Source: Virgibacillus profundi (GTDB lineage Bacteria > Bacillota > Bacilli > Bacillales > Amphibacillaceae). From it: 64,000 bases of DNA. Positions 36,033 to 45,021 of this stretch are shown piece by piece. A model generated the notes under the pieces. The model saw only the letters and a list, made by a program, of their open reading frames with translations. It was not told where the DNA came from and ran no database searches. Within the stretch, counting starts at the first letter, position 1, and each line of letters opens with the position of its first letter. The DNA is taken from contig NZ_NPOA01000001.1 of NCBI RefSeq assembly GCF_002287375.1, positions 186,001 through 250,000 of the forward strand, written 5' to 3'. Both the position numbers and the translations under genes were made by a program.

Positions 36033-36785
36033 TCACTTTTTGCCTCTTACTTTTTCTTCAATCCTTTTTCGTATTTGCAATGCCTTTTCCGGGTAATCGG
36101 TTATAATTGCCTCACATCCCGCTCTTATAAATTTCTCCAGCACTTTTTCATCATTTATTGTATAAACCCTTACAGGGAATCCTTGTCTTTGTGCTTCTTT
36201 TACCATATCTTCCGAAGTATTAGGATGATGCGGATGCAACCCTTTTGCTCCTAGTGTTTTAGCGTATTCCCATGGCTTATAAAGCTTCTCCAAGTACAAA
36301 ATCGCACATTCTATCTCCGAATCTAATTCATTTATTTTCTTCAGTGAATCGTGATTGAATGATGAGAAAATGATGCGATCCTTCAATTCAAATCTCTGAA
36401 TCTCTTCAAGTAACCTTTCTTCAAAACCGGGATAATCTACCGTTACATTTTTCAGTTCAATATTTAATTCCAATGTATTTCCCTGCATCCAGGAAAATAC
36501 ATCCGTTAAAGCCGGGATAGTTTCTTCATTAAACTTCTTTGCATAATGTGATCCCGCATCCAGTTTTTTCAATTCTTCCAGCGTGTGAATGCCAACATCA
36601 CCTGTGCCATTTGTTGTTCTGTCCACAGTTTTATCATGGATTACAGCAATTTGATTATCCTTTGTTAAATGTACGTCCAGTTCAATACCGTCTGCCCCTA
36701 TCCTTTCTGCCTCTTTGAAAGCAGCCATTGTATTTTCCGGGTGTGTTCCGGCACTGCCCCTATGCGCAAAAATTTTCGTCATCAT
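36033..36785 (-). CDS. Glycerophosphodiester phosphodiesterase (GDPD family)
   Basis: 250 residues, cytoplasmic, with all GDPD motifs: FAHRGSAGTHPENT (catalytic His and Glu-Asn), GADGIELDVHLTKDNQIAVIHD (metal-binding Glu-Asp and second His), LNIELK and the C-terminal YTINDE-x and ITDYPEKAL. It splits glycerophosphodiesters into glycerol 3-phosphate and an alcohol. It stands alone downstream of an MFS permease gene, 126 bp apart, and may use lipid or teichoic-acid breakdown products. GGGAG lies 9 nt before the ATG. Confidence 0.92.
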   Translation of the reverse strand: MMTKIFAHRGSAGTHPENTMAAFKEAERIGADGIELDVHLTKDNQIAVIHDKTVDRTTNGTGDVGIHTLEELKKLDAGSHYAKKFNEETIPALTDVFSWMQGNTLELNIELKNVTVDYPGFEERLLEEIQRFELKDRIIFSSFNHDSLKKINELDSEIECAILYLEKLYKPWEYAKTLGAKGLHPHHPNTSEDMVKEAQRQGFPVRVYTINDEKVLEKFIRAGCEAIITDYPEKALQIRKRIEEKVRGKK

Positions 36786-36911
36786 AAAAAAACTCCCTCT
36801 GTTAATTAACTAACGTATTTACTAATTATGTTACCATTTAAAATCTTTGTATTGAAATGTCTTTTTACCCATTTTGTGTTAATTTTCAGTAAAGAATAAG
36901 TAAACTGATTA

Positions 36912-38039
36912 CTACTGAATCCTTCGCTTTGGTTTTATCCATAACAGAATCACACTGGCAAGTGAAAGTAGCCCCGCGAGCCTATACATTTCATCAATTT
37001 CTACATAATCCAGCAAAAAGCCTGCCAGAATATTTCCGACTAACCCACCTAATCCGAACGTCACAGCCCAGTAAAAGGTTTGACCCGTGGCACGATACCT
37101 TTCCGGTGCTATCACATCGACATAAGCTACTGATACAAAATATTGGATTGCGTATGACAGACTCAGCAAAATCTGAGACCACACAAGAATTTGCAATCCA
37201 TCACTGTAGCCCAATATCAGCCACCTGAAGGCATAGATAATTGCTGCAGTGGATAAAAGAAAAGGGAATGAAAAACGACTCATCAGCTTACTGGATATTG
37301 CAAAAAAAGGTATCTCAAAAATTGATTTAATTAATAATGCGAATCCAACAATCGTCAATGTAGCACCCATATTTTGAATGTAGATGGCGTAAAATGAATT
37401 ATTCGCATGTACTGTCAAATGAACTAAAAAACTAAATAATAAAAACATAATAAATGCAGGGTTTTTAAATAAACTAACTGCTTTTTGAATACTGAAATCC
37501 TTTTTTCCACCCTTTTTAATCGGAAGCCTTAACGCAAGAAGCAAAGCGATAAGCAGAAAACAGCTATGCAAGATAAACATTAACTGCAGACCAAACAGAT
37601 CCAGTATTTTCCCAACTGACATGACGCCTACCGCATATCCAAAAGAACCCCATAGTCTTATTTTCCCAAAATCATTCCGGTCATCCAATAGTGACAGTGC
37701 AGTAGCATCAGCAATTGGTGGAATAGAGCTTTGAAAGAAAAAGTAAATTATATTCAGGTAAAGCAGCTGCTCAAATTCAAAGGAAAACGGAAAAAATAAA
37801 GCAGTTGCTAACGAGCCTATAATCATAATGAATAGTGTGATCTTGGGTGAACCCCAGTAATCTGTCAGCATTCCCCAGAACGGCTGAGCAAAAATCATAA
37901 CAAAGGGGCCAACCGCAAACAATATTCCAATTTGAGCTGTTGTGAGACCAACATCCACATAGTACAGGTTTAAAAACTGAAAAGCACCAGTACCAAAGGC
38001 AAATATAAAGTAATAGACTTTAAGCAATGAGTATTTCAT
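36912..38039 (-). CDS. MFS permease of the 3-phenylpropionate/LacY-like group
   Basis: 375 residues with 12 hydrophobic segments. The first reads KVYYFIFAFGTGAFQFLNLYYVDVGLTTAQIG and a typical MFS loop, WGMLTDYWGSPK, follows segment 2. This matches the MFS_1-like group containing HcaT and sugar symporters. It sits downstream of nagA and the ROK kinase, 18 bp after a 42-codon ORF, so an amino-sugar or oligosaccharide substrate is plausible (inference). AAAAAGGTATG lies before the ATG. Confidence 0.87.
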   Translation of the reverse strand: MKYSLLKVYYFIFAFGTGAFQFLNLYYVDVGLTTAQIGILFAVGPFVMIFAQPFWGMLTDYWGSPKITLFIMIIGSLATALFFPFSFEFEQLLYLNIIYFFFQSSIPPIADATALSLLDDRNDFGKIRLWGSFGYAVGVMSVGKILDLFGLQLMFILHSCFLLIALLLALRLPIKKGGKKDFSIQKAVSLFKNPAFIMFLLFSFLVHLTVHANNSFYAIYIQNMGATLTIVGFALLIKSIFEIPFFAISSKLMSRFSFPFLLSTAAIIYAFRWLILGYSDGLQILVWSQILLSLSYAIQYFVSVAYVDVIAPERYRATGQTFYWAVTFGLGGLVGNILAGFLLDYVEIDEMYRLAGLLSLASVILLWIKPKRRIQ

Positions 38040-38057
38040 ACAATCACATACCTTTTT

Positions 38058-38186
38058 CTAGACATAATTCATTCCTTTAGTATTTGGCAATGGAAGTGGG
38101 AATCTCTGTTCCTCATCACGAAAGGTTTCATCTGCTAGTTTAATAGACTGATCAAACTCATCCGGATTTAATTTTCTGATCTCCAT
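38058..38186 (-). CDS. 42-residue ORF coupled to nagA, perhaps a truncated acetyltransferase
   Basis: The reading MEIRKLNPDEFDQSIKL, ADETFRDEEQRFPLPLPN, TKGMNYV ends at TAG. Its ATG directly follows the nagA stop codon (TAAATG), and AAGGAG lies inside the last nagA codons, so it should be translated by coupling. The opening resembles the first ~25 residues of GNAT acetyltransferases (MEIRKLNPxEFxxxxKL), which then continue for over 100 residues; here the frame closes at once. It is either a gene remnant or a genuine small protein. The MFS permease gene follows 18 bp later. Confidence 0.55.
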   Translation of the reverse strand: MEIRKLNPDEFDQSIKLADETFRDEEQRFPLPLPNTKGMNYV

Positions 38187-39341
38187 TTACTCCATCTCCT
38201 TTTTGAATACTGTTTTTCCATTAATAATCGTTTCAGATACTTCCAATTTTTTGTTTAAAATTATCAAATCAGCAGCATGTCCAACAGCAACTCTACCTGA
38301 ATTTGACATACCATCGATTGTTGATAGGGGCGTCTGTGTAGCCATAAAGATAGCATCTTCCAAAGGGATATTGCAGTTTTCTACAACAAACTTGATTCCT
38401 TTATCCAATGTTATTGCACTTCCAGCCAATGTTCCGTTCTTTAGGGTAACTTTGTTGCCATTCCCGATAAGATCCTTGCCTCTTAAGCTATATTCACCAT
38501 TTGGGAGTTTATTATAGCCGGTGCAATCGGAAATAAGTGCCAGCCCTTTCTTTCCTTTAACCTTATATAAAAGCTCGATTACTTTAGGATGAACATGTAC
38601 GCCATCCGTAATCAACTCACAGATCAAATCATCAAAAAGTAATGCAGCGGCTGTTGCACCTGGTGTGCGGTGATGCAATGGACTCATGGCATTAAATGTA
38701 TGGGTTAATTGCTTCAGACCATATTCCATTGCCTGTTCGATTTCATCAATTGTTGCATTCGTATGCCCTGCAGAGGAGTTTACGCCCATTTCCTTTAACT
38801 TGCGAATGACTGAAATATCCGTCAATTCCTCCGGTGCCAGTGTTATTTTTTTGATAATATCTGTAAACGGTTTGATCACATTCTTCATGTCTTCCTTTGT
38901 CAGCTTTCGAATAAGTTCTTCGCTTTGAGCACCCTTGTATTTTGTGCTGATCCACGGACCTTCTATATGTACACCAAGCATTTTGGCACCATTTATCAGC
39001 TCATGTTTATGTTTATCGGCTGCTTCAAGAAATCGCTGAATATCTTGCAATGCTGCTGTTCGTGAGGTTGCCAGATAGGAAGTAACTCCATATTTTAGCA
39101 GCCCATTGGAAATCGAACGAAATATTGCAGGTTCTTCATCCATAAAATCCATCCCATCTATACCATGGATATGTATATCTGTAAACCCTGGACAAATATA
39201 GCCATCGTTAATCTCGTACACGGGAACATCATTCTTTTTCATTTCCTGATTGATATAAGATATTTTTCCATCTTTTATTTCAACAAATGAATTTTTTAAA
39301 ATTCTTCCATCTGTGACAACATCGCCTTTTAAGTAATACAT
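38187..39341 (-). CDS. nagA: N-acetylglucosamine-6-phosphate deacetylase, two-histidine type
   Basis: About 384 residues. Metal ligands: HIHG (first His pair, ~56), HIEGPW (Glu), AGHTNAT (His), LTHTFNAMSPLHHRTPG (His plus substrate motif) and catalytic Asp in LISDCTGY. The HxH pair marks the Bacillus-type enzyme, unlike the QxN enzyme at 48517-49671. It converts GlcNAc-6-phosphate to glucosamine-6-phosphate and acetate. I start at MYYLKGDVV, preceded by AGGTGAGG; a GTG 12 bases upstream lies within that site. It slightly follows the ROK kinase stop codon, so both are co-translated. No nagB lies in this operon; one is at 49664. Confidence 0.92.
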   Translation of the reverse strand: MYYLKGDVVTDGRILKNSFVEIKDGKISYINQEMKKNDVPVYEINDGYICPGFTDIHIHGIDGMDFMDEEPAIFRSISNGLLKYGVTSYLATSRTAALQDIQRFLEAADKHKHELINGAKMLGVHIEGPWISTKYKGAQSEELIRKLTKEDMKNVIKPFTDIIKKITLAPEELTDISVIRKLKEMGVNSSAGHTNATIDEIEQAMEYGLKQLTHTFNAMSPLHHRTPGATAAALLFDDLICELITDGVHVHPKVIELLYKVKGKKGLALISDCTGYNKLPNGEYSLRGKDLIGNGNKVTLKNGTLAGSAITLDKGIKFVVENCNIPLEDAIFMATQTPLSTIDGMSNSGRVAVGHAADLIILNKKLEVSETIINGKTVFKKEME

Positions 39342-39349
39342 GTATTCCC

Positions 39350-40225
39350 TCACCTTTCTGGAACTAAAAAGCTTGCACCAATCATGCTTGCATCATTTTT
39401 CAGCTGTGCCTGCTGTAGATTTAATGGAATAGAAGATTTGTTAGCCGCTTTTTCCACTAGTTTGTCCCACCAATGTTCACCTGAAGCAATCACTCCACCA
39501 CCAATAACAATCATTTCCGGATCAAATAAATATTGCAGATTACTAATTCCGATAGAAAGATATTCTATAAAAGCATCTACAATTTCCCTACAAGATTCAT
39601 TTTTCGTATAGTTTTCGAAAAGATCCCTTGGATGATAGGTTTCCTTTGCTAAAACAGGGTCTTCCTGAATCATACGTTCCAATGCACTGCCTGACGCATA
39701 AGCTTCCCAGCATCCCTTTCTGCCACACCCACATTGTCTTCCATCTGGCTCAATAATCATATGACCAATTTCTCCGCCGTAGCCATTTCTGCCATGCACC
39801 AGTTCACCATTATGGATAATCCCTCCACCAATTCCTGTTCCAATTGCTACACAAATATAACTGTCCGCACCAACTGCTGCTCCTACCTTTCCTTCAGCCA
39901 ATGCAGCACTATTTGCATCATTGGCAATAGCCACAGGTACATGAAAAGTCTCTTCCAGCTTTTGAACCAATGGTATATTTACAAATGCTGGTATGTTTGC
40001 GGCACTAGTAACTTTTCCTTTTTCAACATCGACAATTCCAGCAGTTGCTATTCCTATACCTTTTAGCTCGTTTTCTCCGATAATAGATTTAATTGACCCA
40101 ATGATCGTTTCTAAAACCTCTTCTTTTGGTGTCTTTATTTCATCTATTTGTACAAGCTGTTTCTTTTCATCTAACATTCCAAATTTAATCTTGGTTCCTC
40201 CAATATCAATTCCAATCGTATACAT
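39350..40225 (-). CDS. ROK-family sugar kinase
   Basis: About 291 residues beginning MYTIGIDIGGTKIKFGMLD, the ATP-binding DxGGT motif. The zinc site is QCGCGRKGCWEAYASG (~165), and GTGIGGGIIHNGELVHG and GGGVIAS complete the ROK kinase pattern. There is no DNA-binding domain, so it is an enzyme. Likely substrates are glucose or N-acetylglucosamine/N-acetylmannosamine; the following nagA gene favours an amino sugar. GGGTGAG before this ATG fixes the start. A terminator of the upstream redox operon lies over its leader (40247-40275), so it may need its own promoter or read-through. Confidence 0.88.
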   Translation of the reverse strand: MYTIGIDIGGTKIKFGMLDEKKQLVQIDEIKTPKEEVLETIIGSIKSIIGENELKGIGIATAGIVDVEKGKVTSAANIPAFVNIPLVQKLEETFHVPVAIANDANSAALAEGKVGAAVGADSYICVAIGTGIGGGIIHNGELVHGRNGYGGEIGHMIIEPDGRQCGCGRKGCWEAYASGSALERMIQEDPVLAKETYHPRDLFENYTKNESCREIVDAFIEYLSIGISNLQYLFDPEMIVIGGGVIASGEHWWDKLVEKAANKSSIPLNLQQAQLKNDASMIGASFLVPER

Positions 40226-40246
40226 ATGCTCACCCTGTCCCTTTAA

Positions 40247-40275
40247 AAAGGACACCTTCTTTTGAGGTGTCCTTT
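40247..40275 (-). terminator. Terminator between the redox operon and the ROK kinase gene
   Basis: AAAGGACACCT and AGGTGTCCTTT pair perfectly over 11 bases around TCTTTTG, followed by T residues on the minus strand. It lies 30 bp after the FAD oxidoreductase stop and only 20 bp before the kinase start codon. Confidence 0.85.
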
Positions 40276-40305
40276 CATTTTTTAATAGTTTCCTGTGTTA
40301 AAGTC

Positions 40306-41859
40306 TTACTCTGTATAAAATTCTTCAGGCCATTCAAGCTCGAAGCCATCTTTCCTTAACGCTTCCTGAAACTGATTCAGCAGCTGCTTATCACCACGAA
40401 CCATTTTTGGAGTAACATTATGTTTCGAGCAATACCCTATGAGTGCACCGCAGGCTTCACCAATATTCCATTCTGTTGGATGCAATCGGTAACAGCCATT
40501 CGTTATATGTGTTGTTCCGATGTTCTTACACCCCGCCAGCAGATTATCCGCATCCCTTGGAATCAGCGCACCTAATGGAATATGGAATGGAAGTGCGGGT
40601 ATATCAACATAATTCCGGCCAGTCATGCTTGGATGAAGGTCAATACTATACGAACCGATTCCAACGCGATCATCATACTTCTTGCCGGTCTTTCTTTTAT
40701 TAAAATCCGGGGATACATCCTGTTCAACAATTGTATATTCTGCTTTTATCCTTCTTGATTCCCTGATATATGGTGCTTTTGCCAATCCATCCTCCGTGTC
40801 AAAAATATCCTTTCGAAGCTTCAGTCCGGGATAACCCTTCCCTCCATCAGGTCTAGGGGCCTCTGTCTGCAGCCAATATAACAAGGAAAGGCTTAATTGT
40901 TTCCCCTGATATAAATGTTTTTCTTTTTCCTCTTCCGTTACATCATAAATATTCCCTAAAAAGTAATCATTCTGCGGCCAGTTCATTAATGTGACATCTC
41001 CTGCAACAAAAGGAGTTTCATATTGATTTTTATCAAAAATTCTTCGATATTCCCATAATGGAAAGCCTGTCTTCTCACGAAATAATGTATATTGGCGCTT
41101 TTCCTTTGTAATTGGATGTGGCGCAAACAGACTTAATAGTTTATCCGGCCAAATATCAGGATGAAATTCCCTCCAAAAGGAATACATCTCAGGCTCTGGA
41201 ATTGTATGATTTTCTCCTTCACGGTATTCCATTCCCAATACATAGGTAAATGCCTGAATATCATTAGGATCAGCACTTTCCACTGCATGGGACTCTCCGG
41301 TTTCGGATTTCGCCTCAGCTCCAGCTACATATTCTATATTCGCCAATGGTAAAAAATCTCCTGCTTCTGTTGCATCAATAAAATAAGATGCAGCCATTTT
41401 CTTATTTCTGTCACTTTGCAGATTTTTCAAGGTTATTTCATGAATTGACTTTCCATTTCTTTTTATTTCAGTAATCTTTGTATTTAATTCAACAGTTAGT
41501 TGATTCGTTAATACATATGGCAGCAGCATCACATTCAGGACATGTAAGGTAACACGGGGGTCGTGGCAAATAGTGCTCACTAATCCGTTACCGGGATTTA
41601 ACGGTTCGTCCCTTGCATTTACTTTCATTGTCCGTAAATAAGTTTCTCTGACTTTATTACGATAGTTCCGATACCTCCTGGTAGAACCAAATTCTTCTAT
41701 CCATTTATGCTCATCCGGAGGTACGCCTTGTGAGGTAACCTGACCGCCAAGCCACTCTGTTTCTTCAGTTAAAACTACGTTAAGCCCTTGTTCACATGCG
41801 GCTAATGCTGCAGCACAGCCGCCCAATCCGCCACCAACAATGATTAAATCTGTATTCAT
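40306..41859 (-). CDS. FAD-dependent oxidoreductase (FAD_oxidored family)
   Basis: About 517 residues. The N-terminal dinucleotide motif DLIIVGGGLGGCAAALAACE, TEWLGGQVTSQGVPPDEH and FIDATEAGDFLPLA, plus C-terminal LLAGCKNIGTTHITNGCYRLHPTEW, identify the family often found beside sugar-degradation genes. Its members are little studied; some are thought to oxidise sugars or aglycones using FAD. It is the last gene of a five-gene redox operon (41859 back to 46038), nine bases after the Gfo/Idh gene stop. The start is ATG 9 bases inside a GTG-led longer reading; AGGTGAC gives the ribosome site. Confidence 0.88.
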   Translation of the reverse strand: MNTDLIIVGGGLGGCAAALAACEQGLNVVLTEETEWLGGQVTSQGVPPDEHKWIEEFGSTRRYRNYRNKVRETYLRTMKVNARDEPLNPGNGLVSTICHDPRVTLHVLNVMLLPYVLTNQLTVELNTKITEIKRNGKSIHEITLKNLQSDRNKKMAASYFIDATEAGDFLPLANIEYVAGAEAKSETGESHAVESADPNDIQAFTYVLGMEYREGENHTIPEPEMYSFWREFHPDIWPDKLLSLFAPHPITKEKRQYTLFREKTGFPLWEYRRIFDKNQYETPFVAGDVTLMNWPQNDYFLGNIYDVTEEEKEKHLYQGKQLSLSLLYWLQTEAPRPDGGKGYPGLKLRKDIFDTEDGLAKAPYIRESRRIKAEYTIVEQDVSPDFNKRKTGKKYDDRVGIGSYSIDLHPSMTGRNYVDIPALPFHIPLGALIPRDADNLLAGCKNIGTTHITNGCYRLHPTEWNIGEACGALIGYCSKHNVTPKMVRGDKQLLNQFQEALRKDGFELEWPEEFYTE

Positions 41860-41868
41860 GACAGTCAC

Positions 41869-42921
41869 CTACAAATAAATTTTTTTGCCAGTATTTGCTG
41901 ATTCATAAATGGCATTCAGCATTTTCATTACTTGCACACCATCAGCTACGGGTGCAATGTTTTCACTGCCTTCAAGACAACAGTCCACAAAGTGATTAAT
42001 TTCATTAATGAATGCCTTATGGACATCAAAACCAAGATTATCAACCTGTGGAGTTACATTCATGATAGTGTTATGTTTCTCTGTTACTAAAGCCAGCTCA
42101 GGCTCGAATTCTGCTCCACCCTTGTCACCAAAAAGCTTTACATATAATTCATCCTTTTTCGTTTGCAGTGTGAAGCTAACATCTACCATAATGGAAGCTC
42201 CATTTTCGAAACGGATTAAGGCATTTGTCAGATCCTCCACATCATTCAATGACGGATCGTAATCAGCGGCCTGATAGAATGAAAGATTTTCAATATGACT
42301 GCGGTTACCTAATTTTCGGTAGGTGTTTCCCGTAACAGATACTGGACGAGGTTTACCCATGAAATACCAGCAAATATCAATCATATGTACACCTAAATCT
42401 ATTAAAGGACCTCCTCCGGACTTGGAAATATCGCTAAACCAGCCGCCAGGATTTCCCAGTCTTCTCAGGCATGAGGTTTTCGCATAATAGATTTCACCTA
42501 ACTCACCATTATCAATGAATGTTTTAAGTAGCTTTGTATTATCTCCATGTCTCCGAACAAAGCCTACCTGCAGAACTTTACCTGATTTTTCAACGGCAGC
42601 TTGAACAGCCAGCGCTTCCTCCACTGTCATGCATAAGGGTTTTTCCACTAATACGTGTTTTCCTGCTTCCAATGCAGCAATTGCTATTTCGGCATGTGAG
42701 TTATTCCATGTGCAGATGCTCACAGCATCAATTTCTTCATTTGCTAACAACTCATGATAATCACGATACAGCTGACTTACCCCATATAGTTCACCTTTTC
42801 CAGCCAGACGCTGCTCATTTTTATCACATAAAGCAACCAGTTCTACCTGTTTATTTTCCATATATGGTTTAATATGAAACTCTGAAATCGAACCAACACC
42901 AATTACTCCGACTTTTAGCAT
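41869..42921 (-). CDS. Gfo/Idh/MocA oxidoreductase
   Basis: About 350 residues: KVGVIGVGSISEFHIKPYM, CTWNNSHAEIAIAALEAGKHVLVEKPLCMT and GGGPLIDLGVHMIDICWYFM. All active-site residues of the family (Lys of EKP, Asp and His) are present. It is a cytoplasmic NAD(P)-dependent sugar dehydrogenase in the redox operon regulated by box A at 46110. The ATG at 42921 follows AAGGGAG; a TTG six bases upstream is less likely. Confidence 0.92.
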   Translation of the reverse strand: MLKVGVIGVGSISEFHIKPYMENKQVELVALCDKNEQRLAGKGELYGVSQLYRDYHELLANEEIDAVSICTWNNSHAEIAIAALEAGKHVLVEKPLCMTVEEALAVQAAVEKSGKVLQVGFVRRHGDNTKLLKTFIDNGELGEIYYAKTSCLRRLGNPGGWFSDISKSGGGPLIDLGVHMIDICWYFMGKPRPVSVTGNTYRKLGNRSHIENLSFYQAADYDPSLNDVEDLTNALIRFENGASIMVDVSFTLQTKKDELYVKLFGDKGGAEFEPELALVTEKHNTIMNVTPQVDNLGFDVHKAFINEINHFVDCCLEGSENIAPVADGVQVMKMLNAIYESANTGKKIYL

Positions 42922-42949
42922 CTTCAATCTCCCTTCACTTATGTAAATT

Positions 42950-43945
42950 TTAAAAACGTATAAGTTTCGTTAACGTACTAGATTTCTTATTCAACAAATC
43001 CTCAAATTCTCCTGCGGCATCCGCAAAATTAATCTCTTCCGTAATAAATGAGCTTACATCAATCCGCTTCTCACTTACCAGGCGGACATATTCTTCTACA
43101 TTTCTTCCTTCCGTCCAACGAACAAACCCATATGGATAGTCAATCGCTTCTGCTTCATATACTTTGTCATAGCGTCCAGGACCACCAGCCCTGGAGATTA
43201 ATAGCTCGGCTTCTTTAGCAAACATTAAATCCCTTGGAAAATCCGGCTCAACATCACCAACGACAACAACTTTCCCTTTGTTTCGAATCCACCTGAGACT
43301 TCGATGTGTAAGGGGTGAGCGTTTACCACCTATACATAATAAAACCGCATCCGCTCCATTGTTTTTTGTGGTTTTTCCGATTTCTTCTTCCATTTCCTCC
43401 ATGGATGAAAAGCTCCTTATTTGATTTTCTTTCACCATTTTTACTCTATTTTCATGAAGATCATATGTAATAACATCGTACGCTGCCGCATTAGCTATTT
43501 TAGCTATCATTTGGCCGAGTAAACCCTGGCCAACAACAACTGCCGTTTCACCAAACTGCAATTTAGCTACCCGTAGTGCGTGGATCGCTATAGCCCCAAT
43601 TCCGGCAAGTGCCGCTTCCTTTGGTTCAACGTTAGCTGGAACTTTGGTATATAACGTTTTTGGTACGAGTAAATACTCTGCATGCTGGACATATGGAGCA
43701 CCATAGCATGCCACTAAATCTCCTTTTTCCACATCGGTTATACCACTGCCACATTCCACTACTTGCCCCATCGCACTATAGCCTAAGGGTACCTTTTTAT
43801 CCGTACTATTATTAATAATCGATAATTCTGTTCCGGGTGAGATCACCGAATACATTGTTTTAATTAATACATAGGACGGTTTTACTTTTGGCATTTCGTC
43901 TTCCACGATAAAAACCTGTTTGTTATGTGCGATGATCTTCCGCAT
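42950..43945 (-). CDS. Medium-chain dehydrogenase (zinc-type ADH family, Zn site incomplete)
   Basis: 331 residues: TMYSVISPGTELSIINN replaces the usual CGICGSD, so the catalytic zinc Cys is absent. GYSAMGQVVECGSG, GVGAI-type GIGAIAIHALRVAKLQFGETAVVVGQGLLGQMIAK (Rossmann) and CIGGKRSPLTHRSLRW follow. This ISPGTE-type group is common beside Gfo/Idh genes, but its reaction is poorly known. It is encoded between the aldolase-like and Gfo/Idh genes and probably acts on the same sugar. AAAGGGGC precedes the ATG. Confidence 0.85.
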   Translation of the reverse strand: MRKIIAHNKQVFIVEDEMPKVKPSYVLIKTMYSVISPGTELSIINNSTDKKVPLGYSAMGQVVECGSGITDVEKGDLVACYGAPYVQHAEYLLVPKTLYTKVPANVEPKEAALAGIGAIAIHALRVAKLQFGETAVVVGQGLLGQMIAKIANAAAYDVITYDLHENRVKMVKENQIRSFSSMEEMEEEIGKTTKNNGADAVLLCIGGKRSPLTHRSLRWIRNKGKVVVVGDVEPDFPRDLMFAKEAELLISRAGGPGRYDKVYEAEAIDYPYGFVRWTEGRNVEEYVRLVSEKRIDVSSFITEEINFADAAGEFEDLLNKKSSTLTKLIRF

Positions 43946-43962
43946 TGAAAATTGCCCCTTTC

Positions 43963-45021
43963 TTACCTTTCAGCTAACCATTTGGATAGATTCCTTTTCA
44001 CAAATTCATCATCATGTAAATGGGCGTAATCTGCATAAACACGATCAATTTCTTCGCTCTGCCCCGGACTTAACTTTTCTTTTTCCAGCAGACACCAGTT
44101 TCCTTGTAATAGCCCTTGTCTTGTCAGGACTTCATTAATTCCGGCTATACTGCCTTTAAAATCATGTTTCGGATCAAAAAAGGCAGCATTGGCATCTGTA
44201 ATCTCCTGTCCTAATGTTAATAATTTGCTGGGAACTGTATCAGCGTTTTGAACCTTTTTCACTTCCTCAAATAGGTCAACAACCCGCTTCGTCCATACAG
44301 ACCAGTGACCAAGCAGCCCCCCAACAATCTTCTTTTCTACCATTTTGTCACCTGTTTTAATTCGATAGGTTGTAAGAAGATCATTTACGATATTGTCATC
44401 ATTTCCGGTATATAAAGCAATCTCATCATTTCTTTTCGAATTACAAACAGCTCGGACAACATCGAATGAATGATAGCGATTAAATGGCGCGATTTTTATG
44501 CCGTAAACATTTGGTATATCTGCAAAATGCTTCCAGAAATCATAGGTGAAAACTCTGCCTCCAACAGATGGCTGCAGGTAAAATCCAAATACCGGAATGA
44601 TTTCAGCCACTTTCTCAGTCCTGCTGATTAATTCATCCTCTGAAAGATCATTCAAGCCACCCATGCTCAATAACCCCAAATCATAACCGATTTCTTTACT
44701 ATATTTTGCTTCTTGAATTGCCTGTTCCACAGGCCCGCAAATACCGGCTATCTTGATAAAGGAATTTTGAACTTTGGCATTTTCTATTTCTTCCATTGCC
44801 ATCGTTAGTACTTTTTCAAACAAAGCGAATTCCGGATCCCGTATTTCAAATTGTGTCGTATGAACGCCAACAGCCACTCCACCGGCACCGGCATCTATAT
44901 AATACCTTGTAAGTGCCCGCTGGTGTGTTTCATCTAATTGTCTATCACTGGTTAACGCCAATGGATGTGCAGGAATTACAGTCCCTTCATGCAAAAGCCC
45001 TTTTATTTCCTGTTTTAACAT
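43963..45021 (-). CDS. Dihydrodipicolinate synthase-family aldolase
   Basis: 352 residues, a TIM barrel longer than classical DapA (~290). The Schiff-base Lys is in VYGIKIAPFNRY, with PSVGGRVFTYDFWKHF supplying the Tyr region and AGAGGVAVGVHTTQF the opening. The family makes or breaks C-C bonds of keto acids such as sugar-derived 2-keto-3-deoxy acids. It lies immediately after the SDR gene, with one base between, within the redox operon, so it is likely the carbon-chain-cleaving step. GAAGG precedes the ATG. Confidence 0.86.
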   Translation of the reverse strand: MLKQEIKGLLHEGTVIPAHPLALTSDRQLDETHQRALTRYYIDAGAGGVAVGVHTTQFEIRDPEFALFEKVLTMAMEEIENAKVQNSFIKIAGICGPVEQAIQEAKYSKEIGYDLGLLSMGGLNDLSEDELISRTEKVAEIIPVFGFYLQPSVGGRVFTYDFWKHFADIPNVYGIKIAPFNRYHSFDVVRAVCNSKRNDEIALYTGNDDNIVNDLLTTYRIKTGDKMVEKKIVGGLLGHWSVWTKRVVDLFEEVKKVQNADTVPSKLLTLGQEITDANAAFFDPKHDFKGSIAGINEVLTRQGLLQGNWCLLEKEKLSPGQSEEIDRVYADYAHLHDDEFVKRNLSKWLAER

